From Allolobophora icterica (taxonomy: Eukaryota; Annelida; Clitellata; Crassiclitellata; Lumbricidae), in the NCBI GenBank assembly GCA_963556255.1, contig OY744608.1:35317099-35381098 (forward strand): a stretch of DNA of 64,000 nucleotides, in the 5' to 3' direction. Numbering within the stretch: position 1 is the stretch's first letter; every line of letters starts with the position of its first letter. The notes below the pieces were generated by a model. It worked only from the letters and a program-made list of their open reading frames with translations, was not told the DNA's origin and ran no database searches. The position numbers and the translations under genes are program-made. Shown here one piece after another: positions 45,743 through 56,606 of the stretch.

Positions 45743-47100
45743 ATTTGCATTTACATTTGGGTGTTGGCTTCATTTTAGCCATGTTTTATTTTAAATGAAT
45801 TGATGTGATTTCTTTCAACATGTAATGTAAAGACATTGTGGTAGTTCCTGTTGAGAGCAGGTGCTTCTCGGTTAAGTCAAGAATATAATTACAGTATCGG
45901 ACAGCTGTGTGTTTTTCCTGCAAAGAAATATCATAACCTGAGTTAATGACTTTTAGATAGATTAGGCTTATCTGCCAATTCCCTCTGAATGGACCTTCAA
46001 ACACGTCATAAAGTAGATTGAGATGAAACAGTATCACTTGATTCCTCTGCACTTGGGTACAAGTTATCATGAAATCAGTACATAGAGAAGTTAAGCAACA
46101 CAGCTTACAGGATCAGTGGCTCTCTGGTTGTTAAGTTGCTTCAACTCCAGAACTTCAATGCTTTGAAGGCTATGGCCTTTACGTTAAATATTGAAATACT
46201 ATACTTCATATTTATCTTCTTTGAAATGAATGATATATTCTGCAATTCCAGTATTGTTTTTGTAAGTATTGAAATGAAGGATTTTCTTAAATCGGCTCAT
46301 ATTGTGAAATGTTGATACCTGAAGAACCTTTGATTGTGCTTGAAGGACCTAATCACAAATTTCAGCTCTGAATCACAATTAGTCTAGTAATAGTTGATAT
46401 TGGCAAAGTAATTTCTAATGAAAACTCAGTGATTGCCAGCGATGGTTTAAAATTTTACAACAGTGTCAAAAAGATATTTACATGATATTGTATTTAATTT
46501 TATGAGAAGAGCCATTTGAGGATGATTCTTGTTGATGAATTTTAGCTTTTATGCCTATTTATGCCTTTAAATGTTTTTCATTGAGTTCTGATTCATATTT
46601 TTCTTTGTTAGTCAGTATAGATGTATTATGAAATCCAGTTATATTTGATATTTATTTATTTATGTTAACTGTAGTCAATTGTTTTATGTGTCGCGTTGTT
46701 TGTACTTGTTCTGTGGTTATTTTCTCCATGACATTCCACAGACGAACTTTCTTCCGCGTGTTCCAATCATCAGCATTTCCATTTGTGTCGATTGCTAGAC
46801 TTCTAAAGGCAGCGTTTTGTCGGTGTGGTTAAAAGTTGCCATAGATGAATTAATTTTTTAGCATAAGTTAAAAGTTTCTTCGATGCGATATTGAATGTTC
46901 GTTTTTGACCGTATATTTTTCAAAAACTTTGGGCAATTATGCTGTCGTCTGTTAACTTATTGCAGCAAGGTTCTTTTATGATAGCAACTTTGTCGGTTGA
47001 TCCAGGAACATTTGGTTTAGGTACGTTAGGTTTCAACAATTTTTAACTTCTTCATGTGTTTGGGATGGCAAGTAAAATCTCAAGATGAGATATTAATACA
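45743..47100. other. Intergenic, no gene seen
   Basis: AT-rich unique sequence without recognisable exons or delimitable repeats. Confidence 0.4.
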
Positions 47101-47102
47101 TT

Positions 47103-47215
47103 TTTTACTGATATTCAGCATATTGATATTCTTACTGATATTCAGCATATTGATATTCTTACTGATATTCAGCATGTTGATATTCTTACTGATATCCAGC
47201 ACATTGTGGATTCTT
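47103..47215. repeat. 27-bp minisatellite
   Basis: Four tandem units of TTACTGATATTCAGCATATT followed by GATATTC. It gives long Ile/Leu-rich open frames that are not genes. Confidence 0.92.
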
Positions 47216-47316
47216 ATTAACCCTCTTTTGGTAATTGTGCCATTACAGAATACTTTCCTGATCCATACATTTATTATACTCCAATTTCCTTTAATTATTT
47301 CATCTGTGTACTTAAC

Positions 47317-47786
47317 CAGGCTTGGGTCGATTGTAATTGTAATTAAGTTGTAATTAATTACAATTTGGTCATGCAATTGTAATTGATTTGTGAAACTATC
47401 AATTACATGTAATTTCAATTGTAATTTAAACAGATGTAATTGTCATGCTGTGATTGATTTTTTCAATTAGTTAACATTGGGTTAAATTTGGGAATAGAAG
47501 TAGAGGAAATAAAGAATACAATGATCAACAAAATGCAGAATTATGCTGGAGATAGTCTGTCAGTTTCCTGATTTCGGTCATCTTCAGTAGCTGATGTGCA
47601 GGAACCGGTTGAGAAAAAATAATGCAATACTTATTAACTGAGAAGTACATGTAATTGTAATTGACACTAATGTAATTGTAATGTAATTGACCAAGGCTGA
47701 AAACATGTAATTGTAATTTAACTAACTAAAAACAAAAGTAGTTGTAATTTAATTGAGTTTTGGGGGGTGTAATTGACCCAAGCCTG
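47317..47786. mobile_element. hAT-type MITE, CAGGCTTGGGTC ends
   Basis: Perfect 12-bp TIRs CAGGCTTGGGTC and GACCCAAGCCTG, with subterminal TGTAATTGTAATT repeats on both sides. Flanks TACTTAAC and ATACTTAT agree only when shifted by one base, so the duplication is degraded. 470 bp. Confidence 0.75.
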
Positions 47787-47879
47787 ATACTTATAAAACT
47801 TCAACTTCCATTTTTGGTGGCTGCTAAATCTTACAGTTAGACAGAAATTTCTGTTCTCTTTGACATTGCTTTCATGCGA

Positions 47880-48025
47880 TGGGTGCATAATTGTCTAGTG
47901 GTTAGCTTGTTGGACTGTCAGCCCAGCAGTGGGGAGTTCTTATCTCTGACAGGACAAAGTGCTGTTTTGAGATTTCTGCTCCACTTGTGCGCCTAGTGAC
48001 TCCGCTATAAAACGAATACACTCTG
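47880..48025 (+). mobile_element. tRNA-derived SINE (family C)
   Basis: A-box-like GTCTAGTGGTTAGCTTG and a decayed B box (GGGGAGTTCTTATCTC) precede TTTGAGATTTCTGCTCCACTTG, shared with 5610-5635, and a CCGCTATAAAACGAATAC tail. Confidence 0.55.
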
Positions 48026-48580
48026 TCAGTAAGAAGAGCAGATTGCAGTGGAGAAGACTAACCACTCACCTTATATGCAGAGGTTAAGAAAATAAAGTTG
48101 CTGACATTTAATCCTCCATGACCGCCTCTCAGTTTTCTGATGGGAGTTCTCTTATTTTTTTATGGATGAAACCCTTTCCATGTCTAATGGAACCTTCTAC
48201 AAGGTTCAGAAACTTGCTTTTACCCAAAGCAAGTTGATTTTTTTAAGCAATCAGGAATGTATTTCAAATAGTCAGGTGATTAAAAATTAACTTGTTTGAA
48301 TGGTCTGGTAAGTAAACATTCTGCACAAGCAGTGCAACGATTTTCCTGTTTTATGTGATTTTAACTACATGTAGGTTGAAGTGTTGGCATGTCTTTGTGA
48401 TATAAAGCACATTGTAATCTGTAAAAACAGTTTACTTTATGAATACTTAGTTAGCACGGCAATGCTAAGAGTTGCTGAAATACATGTACACTTCATTTCT
48501 CGTATACAGTTAGATGTTAATTGGAAAGCTTCATTGTAAGAAATTGTCTTGGTCTTTGTTCTTTTCAACATGTACATCAG

Positions 48581-48737
48581 CATAGGCGTAGCCACACTGA
48601 GGCAAGAGGAGGCAGTTGCCTCCTCTTGCTTCTTTAGATTTGAAAAGTTTTCAGTGGATTATACCTCCGCACCCCTACTACACCTGGATGTCTCCCGGAG
48701 TTGTCTCTCCTTGAATTTAAGTCTGACTACGTCACTG
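48581..48737. mobile_element. hAT-type MITE, CATAGGCGTAG/CTACGTCACTG ends
   Basis: Imperfect ends CATAGGCGTAGCC and GACTACGTCACTG are flanked by a perfect 8-bp duplication TACATCAG (48573-48580, 48738-48745). The left subterminal region holds a GAGGCAAGAGGAGGCAGTTGCCTCCTCTTG palindrome. 157 bp. Confidence 0.8.
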
Positions 48738-49057
48738 TACATCAGATTGCCTCGCATTAGTTTGCAATGATTCTTATGCCGTTAGTTGCAGTAACACGTG
48801 GTCTAGTAATCGTATTCGTATGCGTTCACAGGCCTAGGTTTAAGTGATGGGGAATGGGGGTCCAGAATGTGAAGCGAAAGGGAGCAAAGCTATTATGGTA
48901 TCTGAGATACAGTGATAAAACGACCAGAGGTCATTTGTTGGTGTACCAAGTGTATGGGGTACGTTCATTAGGTCCCGTGTGAACATAGGCGTAGACTTTG
49001 GGGGGCAGCTGGAGCACGTGCCCCCAATAATTGAGAGGGGCATTGTTCTCCAACATC

Positions 49058-49470
49058 CAGTGTTTAATCTAGACGTCATTTGGGGGAAATTCCCCCCCCC
49101 CCGGTTTGAAGTTCCCCAGAGGCTGGCAATATTATAATGTATGGACTGCTTTGGGGAAGAAATTCCCCCCAGGATCCAAGGATACATGTTGCGCTCCCCC
49201 CCAGACGAAGTAAAGGAGAAGAATTCCTAAAAAAAAGTCGTCAAAGAGTTTTAAGTTCGAAAAATGGGAGGAATGGCTGAAAAAAAGGTCATCAACTTTT
49301 TTTGAAGATGAAATTTCAACTTTGAAAGCTAAAATTCCTAAACTCTTAAAATTTTTGGCGTTTGAACTCAGATGAAATTTCTCCGAAAAAGGTCGCCGTT
49401 GTTGATTCCCCCCCCCCCCCCCGACAAACCTTTTTTCCCCCTCAGAAGAGGGGGACTAGATTAAACACTG
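49058..49470. mobile_element. hAT-like MITE, CAGTGTTTAATCTAG ends
   Basis: Perfect 15-bp TIRs CAGTGTTTAATCTAG and CTAGATTAAACACTG with G/C homopolymer subterminal tracts. TCCAACATC is repeated on both sides (49049-49057, 49471-49479), a 9-bp duplication or 8 bp plus chance. It interrupts an older repeat that starts near 48985 (CATAGGCGTAGACTTTGG). Confidence 0.85.
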
Positions 49471-49605
49471 TCCAACATCAAGAGGATAATTTCTTGAAAT
49501 GTTAAAATATTATGTTTCAATATAGACAAACTTCTTCAAAAACAGAGACAAAGAACTGAAATACTATCAGAAATTCATTATGAAAATAGGAACTGAGTAC
49601 TGTGC

Positions 49606-49866
49606 TCAGTCAAATTTTCCAATGTAGGGCCCATATATTTTGTTCCAGAACTCCAATGATCGGATTGCTTCGTTGTACTTGGTAAAGAGGTTCCCATCCG
49701 TCTCATGATAGGCTATCTGAGCCTTCTGTACACCCAATGCAACAAGTTTAGAATGAATAACTAAATGCCGTCCCCCAATGTTTTGGACAAGTTTACGCCA
49801 CTGCTTCTGAACCTGCCACATTGACACCATAACTTGATTTGCCATAGCAGTGATTCGCTTAATCAT
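49606..49866 (-). CDS. Unrecognised 86-codon open frame
   Basis: The minus-strand frame MIKRITAMANQ...FTKYNEAIRSLEFWNKIYGP has ordinary protein-like composition, unlike the surrounding AT-rich DNA. No family is recognised, and no splice sites or promoter were identified. It may be a fragment of a mobile-element protein or chance. Confidence 0.15.
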   Translation of the reverse strand: MIKRITAMANQVMVSMWQVQKQWRKLVQNIGGRHLVIHSKLVALGVQKAQIAYHETDGNLFTKYNEAIRSLEFWNKIYGPYIGKFD

Positions 49867-50044
49867 TTGGTCTTTTCAACGTAGGCCCTACCTTGCTTTA
49901 GTGTGTTACTGGTAGCCAACATTTACCATTATGTTTAAATACATACACACATGACCAACTGACTTCATTAGTAACCGTAATATTATATGACGTGGATAAT
50001 AATGACAAACCCGAACAGTATTAATAAGGCAATTTATATAACCT

Positions 50045-50262
50045 TGTATTTATGTAGCACAGCCGAGGCCGAAGAAAAGAGCGCTGTACTGTAGTGTTGA
50101 TTCAGCCCTTATTAAGAAAACAATACGCAGAGGTGACCACGCATCAATCGATGGCGCTGAGCAATTGTAAGTGAAGTACTTGCTCGAGGTCCCTACACAG
50201 TAGCCATCTCGATCAGGTGAGGCTCGAACCCGTACACTCTAACCAGTCGGATGTTGTCACCC
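50045..50262 (-). mobile_element. tRNA-derived SINE (family D)
   Basis: On the minus strand a tRNA-like head (GGTTAGAGTGTACGGGTTCGAGCC) is followed by GAGCAAGTACTTCACTTACA, GCTCAGCGCCATCGATTGAT and a TGCTACATAAATACAAGG tail. The body matches 19965-20075. Confidence 0.7.
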
Positions 50263-50264
50263 CC

Positions 50265-51215
50265 CCCCCCCACACAAATCGGTATGTACCGTGTCCTGCG
50301 GCTGCCAAATGGTGCTAGAAACTACCAAATATAGGCCTACTATAGGTCAATAAACGCAAGGCCGGCTAAGAGTTCAAGGAGTGAAATCGTTATGTTTTAA
50401 TCAAAGCTGAAGTCTCGGACCCAAGGATAGTCTACTTCGGCGAATAGCAGAGGTCGCCGAAGTAGACGGTCTACCTGCAATCTATCGCCAGTAAGTGAGG
50501 AATATGAGCGCAACTCCTCTCTCGCTTATACCCCCGTATGGCCACCTCTAACTCAGCGCCCAGTTGCGGCGCCTCGGTTTAAGATAAAACGGACCCTGCG
50601 ACGCCTTTCTATAACAGTTCAGTGTAGCGTTTACTGCGAACAACATGGAAAGAAGTACATTAACGATAGCTCTTCACATAGTTCGTTCTCTAAAAGTGTC
50701 AATGGGATCCGGCAGTTAAACAGTAGCGAACGGTGTCTCTCTGTCTCTCTCTCTCTCTCTGTTAGGCCTACGTAATAATATCAAAAGAAGTCTTCCATAG
50801 TGATCGTTTCCTCTAGACTCCATCGAGCGGGAGGGAGATGGGGGCGACAATTTCTCTTTAGCTGTCTGCTGTTTGCAGCTGTCCCACTGCTGGCTGCGGA
50901 TGCTGGTGGTTGGTCACCTCATCATGATGTCGTCCAACGGTGTCCGATTGGCCATCTGGGTCATTGTTGGTCATATTGGTCTGATATTCATCGGTCGTCT
51001 ACAGTTAGCAAGACATATTACACTCGTTAAGTCAGATCAGAGCTAAATAGATATAACCTACTGATCACAATCACTATGTTGGGTGCCTTAGTTGGGCATA
51101 TTTCAGAGTTGCTTACATTTTTTTACCTTAGGAGGCTTAGGGCCTACTGGCTTACTATGTATTAGGCTCAAGGCTTATAGGTCGTGTTGATTAGAAACAA
51201 CAATTGTTATGCAGA
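50265..51215. other. Intergenic, no gene seen
   Basis: Unique sequence with a CT microsatellite near 50738-50760. Short open frames have no domain. Confidence 0.35.
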
Positions 51216-51219
51216 ATAC

Positions 51220-51662
51220 AAGGATGGAATAATAGAAGGATAGAATAATAGGATAGAATAACAGAAGGATAGAATGCTAGAAGATAGAATAATAGAAGGA
51301 TAGAATAATAGTGCGATAGAATTATGGAAGGATAGGATAATAGAAGGATAAGATAATATAAGGATAAAATAATATAAAGGTAGAAAAACAGAATGATAGG
51401 ATTATAGAAGGATAGAATAATAGAAATATAGAATAATAGAAGGATAGAATAATAGAAAGATAGAATAATAGAAGGATAGAATAATAGAAAGATAGAATAA
51501 TAGAAGGATAGAATAATAGAAAGATCGAATAATAGAAGGGTGTATACAATGATAGAAAGATAGGATAGTAGAAGGATAGAACAATAGGATAGAATAATAG
51601 AGGGATATAATAGGCCTAATAGAAGGATAGAATAATAGAAGGATAGAATAATAGAAAGATAA
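51220..51662. repeat. 16-bp minisatellite (ATAGAAGGATAGAATA)
   Basis: Roughly 27 tandem units of ATAGAAGGATAGAATA with AAG/AAA variants. Long Tyr/Ser/Ile-rich frames on the minus strand are artefacts of it. Confidence 0.95.
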
Positions 51663-52392
51663 ATATAGTATAATTACATACTGTTTTAATCTTTGATTCG
51701 TGATCGTCGTCATCAGTTTGTAGTTTAGCTGAGAAAGACAATTCGTCTCTTTGTGTCGCCCTACACAGAACAAAATTATTGCCTTCTGATGTAGGTTACA
51801 CCATTTTTGCTGAAAATAATGACGACGACAACGATGATGATGACGACGACGATAATTATTATTATTATTGTGATTATGATGGATGTAGTCCCCGGCGCCG
51901 CCGCCATCCGCCGCCGCCGCCAAGCTCCCAAGTCGAAACCAGTCGCTAAGCTATCGACTGCTAGCGACTTGGTTCACTTAATATTTTGCTTGTTTTTAAG
52001 CGATAAGCGATTGTTTTAATAACAGTTTCTAAGTTCGGATTAGACGAAGACACCAGCAGCAGGACATGAGTAACACAATAAAATACAATAGGCCTATTCG
52101 TTGTTGAGAAAAACAAGCTGGCATGCAGACACTTGTTAGATTATAAGAGAAAAGTTTGCTCTATTAGTATTCTTATAGACTATAGAGAATACGGGGATAT
52201 AGGCCTTGTTGTTGTCTTATTTTGGAAAAGTGAATTCATGCATTCTATTACGAAGATAGGCCTATAGGCCTATGGTTTTGATGATTACTAAGACAGGGGA
52301 ATAAGCAGGGTGAGAATTGTCGGGGATTGAGGGTTCAACCCTTAGTCTTTCTTAAGAACCCCACAGTTAAGTCTTCATTGCACACCCCAGGG

Positions 52393-52714
52393 CGGTGGCG
52401 GCGCCAGCTATACAATTTCAGCAGGTCGCTTCAGGGTCATGAGAGCTATCCAGCAGGTCGAAAAAATTAATGTTTGAGTTTGACTTATCAAGCAGCATAG
52501 CCTCAACATAAGCAGCATAACTTAGATAGGGACCTATATAAAACGAAGAAAATTATTATTGAACGCTAATAACCCAATTGTTGTAGCATATTCAAATTTG
52601 AAACAATTCAGCAATTAAAATTAACGTTAAACTTGAGTAATCTTTATAGGTCAAGAGTAAAATAGGCAGGTCATAAGGCAGGTCAAACCGCGACCCATGG
52701 TAGCGCCGTCACTG
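52393..52714. mobile_element. hAT-type MITE, CGGTGGCGGCGCC ends
   Basis: Imperfect TIRs CGGTGGCGGCGCCAGC and GGTAGCGCCGTCACTG are flanked by CCCCAGGG (52385-52392) and CCCTAGGG (52715-52722), 7/8 identical. Ends resemble those of the MITE at 44075. CAGGTC repeats lie inside. 322 bp. Confidence 0.75.
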
Positions 52715-53400
52715 CCCTAGGGGGTCGTTCCCCTTCAGTTGTACTGGTGTGATTTTAGCACTACTTGATTCTGAATCTTTGACAAAGTGAAGAAATTTCC
52801 ATGGTGAATCATGTATGCCTTTTTGGTTGTTCTCAACAAAGGAATTGATTTTGATTCGAGTTCAACTTGCAAAACTGCTACGGTTGAAATCTGCTGCTTT
52901 CAAATACGAATAAAATATTCAACGCCACATAGGTCAAAGTCAAAACTCCCCAGTCTTTTTGTACAATTCTCACACTGGGAATAAGTGCCGGAGTACATGA
53001 CTCTCGTTCTCTGCTACTTCCTGAAAAGGCCAAGCATCAGCAGTTTGGCAATGTTGTCAGGCAAGATCGGATACTGCTATAAGATCGGATACTGCTTCAT
53101 TCGATTTATCAAGCGCTCAATTTCACGAATTCACATTGACATTAATTTTCACAGTCATTGGTCTGTCCCCTGTTAGCATGCCCACATGGAATGGAGCTCA
53201 TATTCCCATTTTAGACCCGTCTAGACGGACTAGACGGTCTAGACCCCATATGGGTTCTATATGACATGTGCGGTGTGTCAATAAACGAATACTTACTTAT
53301 CTTTAGCCCACGGAAATGATGGCACGGTCAGCACAGTATGCGGTCAAATGCATTATATTGTTAGGTGATCAGGCATGTCCAGTAGACATACCTGATTACC

Positions 53401-53545
53401 TGAGAAGTCGATAGCAAGTCGCTAAGTCAGTCGATAAGTCTAAGCGACTTAGTCAGTCGATAAGCATGCGACTTAGTCGACTGAGTCGCTAAGTCAGTCG
53501 CTAACGCATCAAGTCAGTCGGTAACTCCTTAGCGACTGACTCCGG
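53401..53545. repeat. AGTCGCTAAGTC direct/inverted repeat cluster
   Basis: AGTCGMTAAGTC-type 12-mers and their inverses (GACTTAGCGACT) recur about ten times. Similar words occur at 51927-52010. Function and family unknown. Confidence 0.6.
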
Positions 53546-53743
53546 GGACTAGATGGATGTAACGGTATGATCATATTGATGCAGGTGCTCATAAAGTGCT
53601 AATAAATTTGAGTAGGCAAAACACTTGAACCTGCCTGAGGCACAGAACCCGAAGAAGAGGCAAGAAGAGTGATAGTAGGCCTATAGCCCCACAGTATATA
53701 AACCGCTATAATAGATATATAGACAAATACACACACATAGACA

Positions 53744-53856
53744 GACAAACAGGCAGACAGACAGACGGACAGACGGACAGACGGACAGACGGACAGACGG
53801 ACAGACGGACAGACGGACAGACGGACAGACGGACAGACGGACAGACGGACAGACGG

Positions 53857-53913
<57 letters not shown>

Positions 53914-53926
53914 TAGACAGATAGAC

Positions 53927-54001
<75 letters not shown>

Positions 54002-54030
54002 CAGAGAGACGGACGGACGGACGGACGGAC
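53744..54030. repeat. GACAGACG, GACA and GATA microsatellites
   Basis: (GACAGACG)n at 53755-53868, (GACA)n to about 53912, (GATA)n to 54000, then GACG units. Confidence 0.95.
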
Positions 54031-55559
54031 AGAGAGGCATATAATATATAATATTTAACAATGTGTAGACAGTTCTTTATGCACAAATCCCAAGCTCAGA
54101 ACTGCAATTTATCAATCTGATGTCTTTCTAGTATACTTCAGTACTTGTAACCTATGCTATAGTAGGCCTACACGAGTGAATGCAGATATGACTGATACAG
54201 GGTCTACTTACTCTTCCTCTTTCTTAATCACTTTCTTCAGCGGAGGTTTAACACTAACAATTCAACAGAAAACAACACAACTTAATATGCGACGCAGACA
54301 ACTGGAAGTCAGTCTTACCGCTTTATAACTATACCGCTATGTTATGTTATGTCATGTTACGTCATGTCACGTTATGTCATGGTATGGCATGGTATGTTAT
54401 GCTGTATAAAAACAAAGAGTCATCAAATGCCCAACAATCATCTGTCGTAAGCTTTCTTTTCCAGTCATCTTTTCCATCGACGTGTGAATGGGCAGGAAGA
54501 AAAATAATACAATGTCATGTTACCCTAAATTACAGACAGCTTGTCTCAAGCCCTCTGTGTAAAAGACGCTCGAAATCCGTGCAAGGACCTACCTACTTAA
54601 AACAATCATGCTAAACACCAAAGCATGTGGTGGAGAGTTCAAATCCGAAAGCAGACGTCGCTGGAGCAGAAGATGATGATGATGATTATGATGGATGTAA
54701 AGATTATAATCAGATCTATGCACATTCATATAGTCACTGAATGTAGTCCTGAATACGAGCACAACGTTCACTATTCTACTCTTTAGTCTAGATCGAAGCT
54801 TACAGTTGCAACCGGCCGTTTTTCTGAATTATCTAAAAAAATTAATTATATCAGGCATCATGACTTCTAATAGGCCTACGGATAGGTTGTCGATGATATG
54901 CTTATGCAGACATAACACTATGTACCTTAGTCACCACTAATAGGCTATTAGTCCTACACACGCGACTAGTAATTGTTAAAACAGCAATTTTTATAAAATA
55001 GTGTAAAAGTGTGATGGAGATTCTGCTTTCTCACAATTTTCCTTTGGCATCGCCAGTCTTTACTTTCAATTCATTCAACTGCAAATTAAAATTAAAGCAA
55101 TATGTAGAAAGTAAGCAAAATCAAAACGGTACAAAGAAACTCTCGATTAACCAGTCAGTGTATTCTAACATTCATAGGGCCTATATCATACACAGTTACA
55201 CATGCCAGTATCAAAGGTCATTAAAAGTTGAAAAAGATTATCAAGTGTTATCAAATGTTATCATAATGACTAATGAGACAAAAAGCTCTTTGCTCTGTTA
55301 ATAGGCTCGCAAAAGCGATTGAATGCATCTGCAGTCGATTTTCGGGCGCTCCATAAATACTCCCTTACATATACAATTTAAAGTTCTTCAGATTCACAAA
55401 TTTTTATTCAATTCATATAAGGTACAAAATAAAAGCCTTACTCAACTAAACAATGTATGCGTAGGCCTATGGTGTATACATGTATGTGTATATATATACA
55501 TATATATACATATGTATACATGTATGTGTATATACTTCGATGGCTCAGCATCGTGCGTT

Positions 55560-55587
55560 TGCCATCATACATACATACATACATATA

Positions 55588-55621
<34 letters not shown>

Positions 55622-55746
55622 CATACATACATACATACATACATACATACATACATACATACATACATACATACATACATACATACATACATACATACAT
55701 ACATACATACATACATACATACATACATACATACATACATACATAC

Positions 55747-55777
<31 letters not shown>

Positions 55778-55790
55778 CTTATGTATGTAT
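55560..55790. repeat. (ACAT)n microsatellite
   Basis: About 55 units with few interruptions, flanked by ATATATGTATACATG palindromic repeats at 55480-55535 and 55790-55850. Confidence 0.95.
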
Positions 55791-55860
55791 ATACATGCAT
55801 ATGTATATACATGCATATGTATATACATGCATATGTATATACATGCATATATGATGTATA

Positions 55861-56068
55861 TGTGCGTTTGCCATCCTTGGCCCTTCCCTTTGGAATGACC
55901 TGCCCCCCTCTCTTCGTAGCAAGATTTTGCTTGGGATCTCGCCTTCTTCTCTCCGCTGCTTAAAGACCTTTCTTTTCCCTCGGGGCTGACACGCTGGGAG
56001 CGCCTCTGAATAGTCTATGCTGTGAGAGGCGCTTTATAAATAATTATATAAGATAAGATAAGATAAGA
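55861..56068 (+). mobile_element. LINE 3' end sharing its tail with SINE family A
   Basis: Reads LPLGMTC/WNDLPPSLRSKILLGISPS and LRCLKTFLFPRG in one frame with one break, a LINE protein C-terminus. The 3' UTR GGGAGCGCCTCTGAATAGTC..GAGAGGCGCTTTATAAATA follows. The same stem-forming tail ends the SINE copies at 6752 and 61846. A GATAA repeat terminates it. Confidence 0.75.
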
Positions 56069-56095
56069 TACTGTATATGCATGCATTCATGCATG

Positions 56096-56556
56096 CATGC
56101 ATGTATGTGTGTATGTGTGTATGTATGTATGTATGTATGTATGTATGTATGTATGTATGTATGTATGTATGTATGTATGTATGTATGTATGTATGTATGT
56201 ATGTATGTATGTATGTATGTATGTATGTATGTATGTATGTATGTATGTATGTATGTATGTATGTATGTATGTATGTATGTATGTATGTATGTATGTATGT
56301 ATGTATGTATGTATGTATGTATGTATGTATGTATGTATGTATGTATGTATGTATGTATGTATGTATGTATGTATGTATGTATGTATGTATGTATGTATGT
56401 ATGTATGTATGTATGTATGTATGTATGTATGTATGTATGTATGTATGTATGCATTTATGTACGTATATACGGGCGTACGTATGTACGTGTTTACTTATGT
56501 ACGTGTGTAAGTATGTATGTATGTATGTATGTATGTATGTATGTATGTATGTATGT
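56096..56556. repeat. (ATGT)n microsatellite
   Basis: Over 100 nearly perfect units ending 50 bp from the last visible exon of the minus-strand troponin T-like gene, so it lies within that gene's intron. Confidence 0.95.
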
Positions 56557-56606
56557 ACAGTACGTAATTACATGTATATGTGTATATAAAATATGTATGC
56601 ACAAAC

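Noticed and set aside
51220..51923. Minus-strand Ser-Ile-Leu-Tyr-rich membrane protein frames
   Set aside because: Artefacts of the 16-bp minisatellite.
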